Shown here piece after piece: positions 1-4,945 of a stretch of DNA of 5,331 nt. A program made the translations under genes and the position numbers. The stretch covers positions 1-5,331 of the forward strand of contig JACDBQ010000194.1 of assembly GCA_013694845.1 (NCBI GenBank), in the 5' to 3' direction. Numbering within the stretch: the stretch's first letter is position 1; every line of letters starts with the position of its first letter. Under the pieces are notes generated by a model. The model was not told the DNA's origin. It made no database searches and saw nothing but the letters and a program-made list of their open reading frames with translations. Source of the stretch: Acidobacteriota bacterium (GTDB lineage: Bacteria; Acidobacteriota; Vicinamibacteria; Vicinamibacterales; 2-12-FULL-66-21).

Positions 1-533
1 TTCTGGCGGGGACCGTAGACGTTATGCGGACGGAAGATCATGAAGTCGAGGCCGAACATCGCTCGACTCGCGTGGAGGTCCTGCTCGACGGCGTACTTGG
101 CGATGCCGTAGGGATCCTCGGGCCGCGCCGGGGTGGCCTCGGTCATCGGCAGCTCAGGGCTCGCGCCATACACGGCGATCGAGGAGGTGAAGACGAATCC
201 CTTCACGCCCGTGTTGATCGATGCGTTGATCAGATTGATGCTGCCGATGACGTTGTTCTGGTAGTTGAAGCGCCTGATGAAGTGGCTCAGCCCTTCGGCC
301 GCGTAGGCGGCGAGATGGTAGACGTAGTCGAACCGGGCGTCGGCGAAGAGGCGGTCGACCAGTGGTGAATCAGTGATGTCGCCGTGCACGAACCCGGCGC
401 CAGCGGGCACATTGGCCCGGAATCCTCCGCTGAGATCGTCGAGGATGGTGACGCGATGCCCGCGTTGGAGCAGCGCATCGGCGACATGCGAGCCGATGAA
501 GCCCGCACCGCCGGTGACCAGGACGTTGCTCAT
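1..533 (-). CDS. NAD-dependent sugar epimerase/dehydratase (extended SDR), C-terminus beyond the window
   Basis: The minus strand is open from an ATG at 533-531 to the left edge, 177 codons with no stop. The protein begins MSNVLVTGGAGFIG, the Rossmann TGGxGxxG motif (residues 7-14), followed by Asp32/Asp33 at the end of beta-2, as expected for NAD(H) preference. HGD at 50-52, HLAA at 73-76, Ser117/Ser118 (FTSSIAVYG) and the catalytic Tyr142-x-x-x-Lys146 (YGIAK) follow in the right order. RPHNVYGPR at 168-176 is typical of GalE-like UDP-sugar 4-epimerases and related dehydratases. An in-frame TAA lies only four codons upstream (548-546) with no alternative start between, so the start is well fixed; no strong Shine-Dalgarno is visible. 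The enzyme is cytosolic and would epimerise or dehydrate a nucleotide sugar for surface polysaccharide or galactose metabolism; the exact substrate cannot be told because the C-terminal half is missing. About half of a usual 310-330 residue protein is present and every visible motif is intact. Confidence 0.93.
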   Translation of the reverse strand, partial: MSNVLVTGGAGFIGSHVADALLQRGHRVTILDDLSGGFRANVPAGAGFVHGDITDSPLVDRLFADARFDYVYHLAAYAAEGLSHFIRRFNYQNNVIGSINLINASINTGVKGFVFTSSIAVYGASPELPMTEATPARPEDPYGIAKYAVEQDLHASRAMFGLDFMIFRPHNVYGPRQ

Positions 534-833
534 GCGAGCGCCATGTTATCTGATCGGCCGCCGAGACCGATCGAGAATGGTGCGGCGGTCGGCCATGCGA
601 CCCGACACCGCCACGGGTTCACGTCGCGCGACCCTGTTTTGAAGCCACGGATGAACCCGGATCAACACGAACCACCAGGGAACTTCAAGGCTCGTAGCGA
701 CCGTTCGCCACGGGTTCAACTGGCTTGGCCGGTAGCAACGGAATCTGTCGTGCGGTATTGAACCGTGGCAATCGGACCGTGGGGACCGTGGCAGAGAGCG
801 CGCCAAATTAGGAGAAGAGTGGTTCGACACCTT
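534..833. other. Non-coding stretch with repeats between epimerase and RHS remnant
   Basis: I find no credible gene here. Minus-strand reading from the RHS remnant stays open through this stretch, but the residues after about 834 have no YD-repeat character and are rich in Arg, Ser and Pro, as expected of chance translation. The stretch holds the 13-bp direct repeat at 609-621/706-718, the dispersed-type repeat at 641-689, and three copies of ACCGTGG (762, 776, 785). The upstream region of the epimerase must lie at its left end, but no convincing -35/-10 pair is visible. Confidence 0.6.
609..718. repeat. 13-bp direct repeat (609-621 and 706-718) flanking a dispersed-type repeat
   Basis: CGCCACGGGTTCA occurs exactly at 609-621 and again at 706-718, 97 bp apart in the same orientation. 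The interval contains GAAGCCACGGATGAACCC followed by GGATCAACACGAACC (about 641-672), quasi-tandem units of roughly 10 bp. Its reverse complement reads like the GTGTTGATCCGGGTTCATCC-type junk repeats seen between genes in Acidobacteria, Verrucomicrobia and Planctomycetes (from memory, not searched). Nothing here encodes a transposase, so if it is mobile it is non-autonomous. The direct repeat is seen in the sequence; the element interpretation is inference. Confidence 0.45.
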
Positions 834-1037
834 GCAGGTGAGCCCGGTGAGCTGCGCATCGATGTCGTACGCCGACTGGGACCACGATCCTCTGTGGGGG
901 GTCAGCGCCGTCCGGCGATTCGCGTTGTCGTAGGTCGAGGTCACCGAGGCGGTGCCCTGGGTGATCGCGGTCAGCCGGTTCGCGTTGTCGTAGGTATACG
1001 ACACACTCGTCTGCCCGGGAACGGTCATGATCTTCAA
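834..1037 (-). pseudogene. RHS/YD-repeat protein remnant
   Basis: On the minus strand the frame beginning at 1037 (TTG) gives MTVPGQTSVSYTYDNANRLT from residue 4, then a second copy SVTSTYDNANRRTALT 20 residues later, then a weaker third unit SAYDIDAQLTGLTC. These are classic tyrosine-aspartate (YD) repeats of RHS toxins and related cell-surface shells, which normally run for hundreds of residues. Here only about two and a half units survive. An in-frame TGA lies three codons upstream of the TTG, and family similarity stops near 834. The stretch between repeats 2 and 3 reads PHRGSWSQ where the family has something like LPNGIVVQ; a neighbouring frame reads GIVV at 879-895, suggesting a pair of compensating indels. 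At DNA level the repeats share 17 identical bases at 919-935 and 979-995, period 60 bp. No RHS core, cage end, toxin or immunity gene is present. It is most likely a relic or a displaced cassette fragment and not expressed. Confidence 0.8.
919..995. repeat. 60-bp period repeat encoding the YD units
   Basis: TTCGCGTTGTCGTAGGT is present exactly at 919-935 and 979-995, a period of 60 bp (20 codons). Read on the minus strand it encodes the TYDNAN core of two consecutive YD repeats, so it is explained by the RHS remnant and not by a separate element. Confidence 0.8.
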
Positions 1038-1141
1038 GCGAACTCAGCCTTCAGCACCAAGGCGGAGAGCTGAACCAGGTCGGGACAATTGCGGTCTGGA
1101 TCCAGGCGTGGCGCCCCTCGTGCTGCGCGTCCCGCTCGTCG

Positions 1142-1452
1142 CGCTGGCCAGCGTCGTCAATCTTCAGATTCCAGCGGCGTCGCGAGCTTGCGGTCGCCAG
1201 GCCGACGGACATCATGCAACTGGCGCTTCGGCATGGCGGGATCCTGACGCTGGCCGGCATCGGACTCGGCGCCGGCGCGAGTGTGCTGGTCGCTCCGGTC
1301 CTCGCGTCCATGCTGGTGGCGGTCCCTGCGACCGATCCCTCACCTACGGTGTCGTAATCCTGGTCCTGTCGAGTGCATCGTTGATCGCCTGCTGGCTGCC
1401 GGGGCAGCACGCCACGCGGACGGACCCAATGACCGCCCTGCGGCACGAGTGA
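1142..1452 (+). pseudogene. C-terminal remnant of an ADOP/MacB-family FtsX-type permease, frameshifted
   Basis: From 1142 one frame reads QRRRELAVARPTDIMQLALR followed by HGGILTLAGIGLGAGASVLV and a hydrophobic run to PATDP at 1336-1338. It then hits TAA at about 1352. The next frame takes over exactly there: LTYGVVILVLSSASLIACWL, then PGQHATRTDPMTALRHE and TGA at 1450-1452. This is the conserved end of the Acidobacteria-type ADOP permease: last two membrane helices, the ATDPLTY loop and the closing ATRxDPMxALRxE motif. One missing base between 1338 and 1339 (CC[N]CTC) reconciles the frames. The usual R(L/M)ALGA segment between RREL and DIM is also absent, a short deletion of about six residues. 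Nothing recognisable of the roughly 700 residues expected upstream is present; the RHS remnant occupies that place on the other strand. This is a decayed membrane-protein relic. Confidence 0.85.
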
Positions 1453-1483
1453 AGCCCAGGAAATGGAGGGCGCCACAAAAGAA

Positions 1484-1509
1484 AACGGCCGGCTTTTGCG
1501 CCGGCCGTT
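1484..1509 (-). terminator. Intrinsic terminator, minus-strand orientation
   Basis: AACGGCCGGC (1484-1493), loop TTTTGC, and GCCGGCCGTT (1500-1509) form a perfect 10-bp stem. On the minus strand the stem is followed by TT-C-TTTT (1483-1477), giving a U-rich tail of classic Rho-independent type. On the plus strand the stem is followed by CTCCCCG, with no U tract, so the minus orientation is favoured. It also sits 31 bp after the permease remnant's stop and could give weak bidirectional effect. There is no sizeable minus-strand gene immediately upstream of it, only the tiny ORF at 1532-1561. Confidence 0.75.
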
Positions 1510-1531
1510 CTCCCCGTTACGTTGGACAGTC

Positions 1532-1561
1532 TTAGCGACTGCCCCCGTTAGTGTCTGCCAT
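1532..1561 (-). CDS. Candidate 9-codon ORF behind a perfect Shine-Dalgarno (leader peptide or part of a small RNA)
   Basis: On the minus strand GGAGGTG (1573-1567), fully complementary to the 16S anti-SD, stands 5 nt before an ATG at 1561-1559. That ATG opens MADTNGGSR and TAA at 1534-1532. Another ATG at 1565-1563 opens MHGRH-stop, but its spacing to the SD is too short. Twenty-two nt after the 9-codon ORF begins the strong intrinsic terminator at 1509-1484, and CAGTC/GACTG (5-bp stem, loop GCTAA) overlaps the stop codon. The layout SD, mini-ORF, stem, terminator resembles an attenuation leader, but the gene beyond the terminator is a relic on the other strand, so there is no obvious target. 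It may be a stand-alone short transcript or chance. I do not recognise the peptide. No good -35 box was found; TATACG at 1589-1584 (minus) is a possible -10. Confidence 0.3.
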   Translation of the reverse strand: MADTNGGSR

Positions 1562-1578
1562 GCATGCACCTCCCGGCC

Positions 1579-1629
1579 GCGACCGTATAGTGGGTCCCGT
1601 TCGGGACTGGTCGCATTGAGCCTTTTTTT
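1579..1629 (+). terminator. Two-tier hairpin followed by a T7 run, possible plus-strand terminator
   Basis: GCGACC (1579-1584) pairs with GGTCGC (1609-1614). Inside it GTCCCG (1594-1599) pairs with CGGGAC (1602-1607), with a nine-base bulge on one side. Eight bases after the outer stem comes TTTTTTT (1623-1629). That gap is longer than in canonical intrinsic terminators, so this may be a structured 5' region of the peptidase gene or, on the minus strand, the 5' part of the mini-unit at 1475-1630. Confidence 0.35.
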
Positions 1630-1710
1630 GACGACCCCGCGACAGCCGCGGTGATCGGTAGTTCCAGAATACCATGACCGTCCATGCTCGGCGATCGACC
1701 CTGGTTCGAC

Positions 1711-1727
1711 ATGCTAGGATGCGCCGC
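1711..1727 (+). promoter_or_regulatory. Extended -10 and/or Shine-Dalgarno of the S41 peptidase gene
   Basis: The sequence ATGCTAGGATGCGCCGC precedes the ATG at 1728. AGGA (1716-1719) with 8-nt spacing is an acceptable Shine-Dalgarno and supports 1728 over the longer start at 1674. The same bases also read as an extended -10, TGC-TAGGAT (1713-1720), which would place the transcript start near 1727 and make the mRNA leaderless. TCGACC at 1695-1700 is a -35-like hexamer but only 14 bp away. The two readings cannot be separated from sequence alone. Confidence 0.35.
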
Positions 1728-2820
1728 ATGAAGAACCGCCACGGGAGCCTGGTCACTACCGTCGCGCTCGCCGGGGCGCTCGCGATGGTCGTTCAAGGTG
1801 CATGGGGGCAGCAGCGGCCAGGGGCGGCGCCGACGGCAGTCGACGCCGGGCTTCGAGCAGCCGTTATCGACGGCGCGATCGACCAGATGCGCCGCGCCTA
1901 TATCTTCGAAGAGGTCGCCGAAAAAATGGCCAAGGCCATCCGCGCACGGGACGCGCGGAACGAGTACGACCGGATCAGCGCGCCGCAGGAGTTTGCGAAC
2001 GTCCTCACGAAGCATCTTCAGGACGTCAGTCGCGACAAGCATCTTCGGATCGTCTTCAACCCGGAAGGGCTGCCCCAGCGAAGCGGACCGACGCCTGACG
2101 AACGGGCACGGGCGCTGTCAGACGAGCGTCGGCGGAATTTCGGCTTCGAACGCGTCGAGCGACTCGACGGTAACGTGGGTTATATCGAGCTGCGGGGGTT
2201 CAGCGGCACGCCTGACGCACGCGGCACCGCGGTCGCCGCTATGAACCTCGTCGCCGACACAGATGCGCTGATCTTCGACCTCCGCCGCAACGGCGGCGGG
2301 TCCCCGTCCATGATCGGCATCCTGTCGAGCTACCTGTTCACTGAGATTGTGCACCTGAACGACTTCTATGTGCGGGAGCAACTCGCGGCGTGAGTTCTTC
2401 ACCACCGCGGAGGTCGAGGGGCGCCGCTACGGGAAGGACAAACCGCTGTTCGTCCTGACCAGCGCTCGCACCTTCTCGGCCGCGGAGGAATTCACCTACA
2501 ACCTGAAAAACCTGAATCGCGCCACCATCGTCGGCGAAACCAGTGGCGGAGGTGCGCACCCCGGCGGCGTCCGCCGGATCACGGATCATTTCGGAATCTG
2601 GCTGCCAGACGGCCGCGCGATCAACCCGATCACGAAAACCAACTGGGAAGGAACGGGCATCGAGCCGCACATCAAGGTCGCGGCCGCCGGCGCGCTACAG
2701 GCGGCTCATCTCGATGCGCTGAAGAAGCTTCGGGCCACCGCCGCCGATCCACGCCACCGCGATCAGCTGGACGCCGCCATCGCGGCCCTCGACAAGGCCA
2801 CTGGCGGTTCGGACAAATAG
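1728..2820 (+). CDS. Exported S41-family (IRBP/C-terminal-processing-like) peptidase, one frameshift
   Basis: The first part (1728-2376) starts MKNRHGSLVT, a basic n-region, then a hydrophobic stretch TVALAGALAMVVQGAWG, a signal peptide probably cut near residue 27. A helical N-terminal domain follows (about 40-110, with QMRRAYIFEEVAEKMAKAI), then the S41 core: NVGYIELRGF (149-158) and DALIFDLRRNGGG (179-191). That frame ends at TGA 2391-2393, but the overlapping +1 frame continues the family: REFFTTAEVEGRRYG, then PLFVLTSARTFSAAEEF with presumptive nucleophile Ser250, then RATIVGETSGGGAHP with Glu270, and WEGTGIEPH. Removing one G from GGG at 2374-2376 joins the frames as FYVR-SNSRREFF, 363 residues in all, normal for this PDZ-less subfamily. 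The product would be a periplasmic or secreted endopeptidase. As written the first fragment lacks the nucleophile and would be inactive. Whether the extra base is real or an assembly error is open. The start is chosen by signal peptide and AGGA spacing. Confidence 0.92.
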
Positions 2821-3010
2821 ACCGCGGCCAGCACCCCATGGTTCACCTTCAGTCAATTCGGCCACGTTTCAACACGGTTCAACACGGCCTTCCTGAACAC
2901 CAATCAGTCGTACTCGCAGGATGTAAAGAGTTCTCGCGGATGGGTAGTGGTCACGTGATGCGGGAGATCCGCAGTTCTCTGCGGCCCGCGGGAACTCAAG
3001 AGCCTGCGGC
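2821..3010. other. Intergenic region with small repeats, hairpin and decayed 5' end of the propeller gene
   Basis: TTCAACACGG is tandemly duplicated at 2868-2877/2878-2887. TCACGTGA (2951-2958) and CCCGCGGG (2985-2992) are 8-bp palindromes, and CCGCAG-TTCT-CTGCGG (2969-2984) forms a 6-bp hairpin. No T-run follows, so it is not a convincing terminator for the peptidase. The frame of the downstream propeller protein is open back to a TAG at 2945-2947 and reads DPQFSAARGNSRA at about 2966-3004, resembling the family's DWPQF..PRxNS start; there is no start codon in that interval. Confidence 0.5.
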
Positions 3011-4138
3011 ATGACCCCGATCACCCGGACCGTCGCTGTTCAACGTGATGGTGCGGCCAATCATGAGATGTGGCGTCGCAAGTCGCAGGGGGGCTACTCG
3101 GAAGTTGCGGTCACCTCCCTTGGCGCGTTCACCATGGAAGCGCGCGACGGCCGCGACGACGTGGTGGCGTTCGATCCGATGACCGGTCGGGAGCGCTGGC
3201 GAACGAGCGTCGGAGCAACCTACCGCGGGCACGACGGTTCACATGACGGCCCGATCGCGACGCCGGCCGTCGACCGCGGCGACATCTTCGCCGTCGGGCC
3301 GCATGGCATCCTGGTCGCGCTCGACGCCGCCACCGGCAAGGAACGCTGGCGTCACGACCTCGTCAAGGAGTTCGGCGCCAGTGCCATGATTTACGGCTTC
3401 GGCTCCTCCCCTCTGGTGGAAGGTTCGATGGTGGTGGTGCAGACCGGCGGCGAACAGAGCCGCGGGCTGCTGGCCTTCAACCGGGCGGACGGCAAGCTAC
3501 GCTGGAACGCGGCGCACGGGCTCAAAGGCAGCTACTCGTCTCCGTCGATCGGCACCCTGCCAGGGACACGCCAGATCATCGCAGCGGCCGGCGATCGGGT
3601 GTATGCCGTGTCGCCGACCGACGGCACGTTACTGTGGAGCATTGCCGGCCCCGGCGACGGCGAGAGTGTGGCGAACCCGCCGCAGATGCTGCCCGACGAC
3701 CGTGTCCTGATCACCTTCTGGGGAGAAGCCGTGCTCTTGAAGGTGACCCGGCAGGGTCAGACGCTCACGACGACGGAACTCTGGCGGTCGCCGCGCCTGC
3801 GAGGCGCTTACAGTCCGACCGTTCATCGCGACGGGCACCTCTATGGCTTCAGCGGCGCGTTCCTGATCTGCGTGGAGGCGACGACGGGCGCGGAGCGCTG
3901 GCGGCAACGCATGTATGAGGGCACGTTGATCGGCCTGGGGGCGCATCTGCTGGTACTGGGGCGGACGTCAGGGAACCCCCATGTCGTGCAGGCGTCCCCC
4001 GCCGCATTCACCGAGGTGGCGAAGGCGGCCGTGCTCACACCCGGTGCGACCTCGATGACCGGTCCTTCCTTCGCTGGTGGACAAATTTTCCTGCGCAACT
4101 CGGAAGAGATCGTGGCCTTGTCGCTCGAGGGCAAGTAA
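3011..4138 (+). CDS. PQQ-like beta-propeller repeat protein, copy 1 (N-terminus/signal peptide missing)
   Basis: The 375-residue frame contains repeated blade motifs of the A-x-D-x-x-T-G-x-x-x-W type: VVAFDPMTGRERW (51-63), LVALDAATGKERW (101-113), LLAFNRADGKLRW (153-165), VYAVSPTDGTLLW (197-209) and LICVEATTGAERW (285-297), closing with EEIVALSLEGK. This is the BamB/PQQ-dehydrogenase-like propeller fold common in Acidobacteriota, usually periplasmic and of unknown specific role; homology to true PQQ enzymes does not imply cofactor binding. The first residues (MTPITRTVAVQRDG) are not a signal peptide and no Shine-Dalgarno precedes the ATG. MWRRKSQGGYSEVAV (20-34) corresponds to the first strand, which normally follows a signal peptide and a DWPQFxGP motif. 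That motif seems to survive in frame upstream at about 2966-3004 without a start, so the original gene was longer. The stop TAA overlaps the ATG of copy 2 (TAATG), implying translational coupling. The rest of the frame is uninterrupted. Confidence 0.92.
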   Translation: MTPITRTVAVQRDGAANHEMWRRKSQGGYSEVAVTSLGAFTMEARDGRDDVVAFDPMTGRERWRTSVGATYRGHDGSHDGPIATPAVDRGDIFAVGPHGILVALDAATGKERWRHDLVKEFGASAMIYGFGSSPLVEGSMVVVQTGGEQSRGLLAFNRADGKLRWNAAHGLKGSYSSPSIGTLPGTRQIIAAAGDRVYAVSPTDGTLLWSIAGPGDGESVANPPQMLPDDRVLITFWGEAVLLKVTRQGQTLTTTELWRSPRLRGAYSPTVHRDGHLYGFSGAFLICVEATTGAERWRQRMYEGTLIGLGAHLLVLGRTSGNPHVVQASPAAFTEVAKAAVLTPGATSMTGPSFAGGQIFLRNSEEIVALSLEGK

Positions 4139-4820
4139 TGGTCGGACGGAATCTCGTCGGTCGTCGCTCTCATCGCCGGCGCGACCGGTGCCGCCGGCCA
4201 GTCGTTCGGCCGCTGACTGGCCGCAGCTGTTCCGACCCAGGTGGAACAGCACGGCAAGAATGGCGCTGGCTCACGGCGCCGCACTCTCGGCCGCGTGGAC
4301 GACGCCAATGGTCGCAGGCGCGCGGGTGATCCTGCCGACCGGCGCGACGAGCGGCCCGCAGCTCGCCGCATTCGACGTGACCAGCGGGAAGCCGGCGTGG
4401 ACGACTGACGGTCTGTTGCATTCGTTCAATCCCGCACCCGGCTCGACCGACGAGGATGGCGGCCACGTCCTCTATCATCACTCCAGACCACCGGGGGTGT
4501 CAGGGCTCACCGCGGTCCACGCCGAGACAGGCGTCATCGCGTGGCAGATCGATGGCCAGGACGGTGAATCCGACGCGACGCCAGTGCCGGTCGCACCGGG
4601 CCGTGTGCTGATCGAAACCTGGGCGCAGGTGTCGCTCTATGACGTCGCCATGCGCAAGCCGGTGTGGACGAACAAGGAGATCGCGGCCGCGCGCGCTCCG
4701 GCCATCTCGCACGACCGGCACCTGTACACCTTCGGGGGCCAGTCTGGGGAATTCATGACCTGCCTGGATGCCGCGACCGGCAGGGTGAAATGGACTTCGA
4801 GGATAGTTCGGGTTCGATAG
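4138..4820 (+). pseudogene. PQQ-like beta-propeller repeat protein, copy 2 (frameshifted, internally deleted, C-terminally truncated)
   Basis: ATG at 4138 overlaps the stop of copy 1. Dropping one A at 4150-4151 and one T at 4205-4206 restores a continuous start, MVGRISSVVALIAGATGAAG then QSSAADWPQLFRPRWNSTA, i.e. a signal peptide followed by the family's DWPQ motif. As written these pieces lie in three frames, and the longest usable frame begins inside (ATG 4260). From 4206 the frame is open to TAG at 4818-4820: TTPMVAGARVILPTG, LAAFDVTSGKPAW, LTAVHAETGVIAW, DGESDATP, RVLIETWAQVSLYDV, ISHDRHLYTFGGQ and CLDAATGRVKW. The second half aligns closely with copy 1 residues about 198-300 (DGES, RVLI-W, HRDGHLY-F, C-EATTG--RW). 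The two blades that copy 1 has at about 22-130 are missing between NSTARM and TTPMVAG, and the last roughly 75 residues are missing after KWTSRIV. It is a paralog by tandem duplication, now probably non-functional. Confidence 0.87.
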
Positions 4821-4829
4821 TTCGGGGTC
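4802..4829 (+). repeat. 14-bp imperfect tandem duplication at the truncated end of propeller copy 2
   Basis: GATAGTTCGGGTTC (4802-4815) is followed directly by GATAGTTCGGGGTC (4816-4829), differing at one base. The stop codon TAG (4818-4820) that ends copy 2 lies inside the second unit. Family similarity stops at the first unit, so the duplication marks the deletion joint or generated the stop. Confidence 0.75.
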
Positions 4830-4945
4830 GATCGCCCACGACCACCCGCTGTTCGCTTGTGAACAGTGCGTCCCGCACAGTCCTCCGTAAACTCAAGGTT
4901 TTCTGCAATCGCATCCGGGCGCGTCGGTTGCACCACTCGCCCCGC

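Noticed and set aside
24..368. Plus-strand 114-codon open frame
   Set aside because: It is antisense to the epimerase, whose minus-strand reading carries all SDR motifs.
762..791. Three copies of ACCGTGG as a possible iteron or operator array
   Set aside because: Spacing is irregular (14 and 9 bp), the unit is only 7 bp, and no nearby gene or partner suggests a regulator or origin.
546..833. Continuation of the RHS frame beyond the YD repeats as a possible RHS C-terminal toxin
   Set aside because: After residue about 68 there is no core motif (such as the DPxGxxD end of the RHS cage) and no toxin-like domain. The sequence overlaps intergenic repeats and ends near the epimerase start, so it is chance open frame.
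1484..1509. Hairpin as palindromic attachment site or transposon end
   Set aside because: No second copy exists in the window and the U-rich tail explains it as a minus-strand terminator.
1051..1569. Minus-strand open frame of 172 codons starting with GTG at 1569
   Set aside because: It lies antisense to the permease remnant, shows no domain or repeat pattern, has composition typical of a high-GC shadow frame, and its GTG overlaps the SD of the better-supported tiny ORF.
2969..2984. Hairpin CCGCAG-TTCT-CTGCGG as terminator of the peptidase gene
   Set aside because: It lies about 150 bp downstream, has only a 6-bp stem and no T tract, and overlaps the decayed 5' end of the propeller gene.
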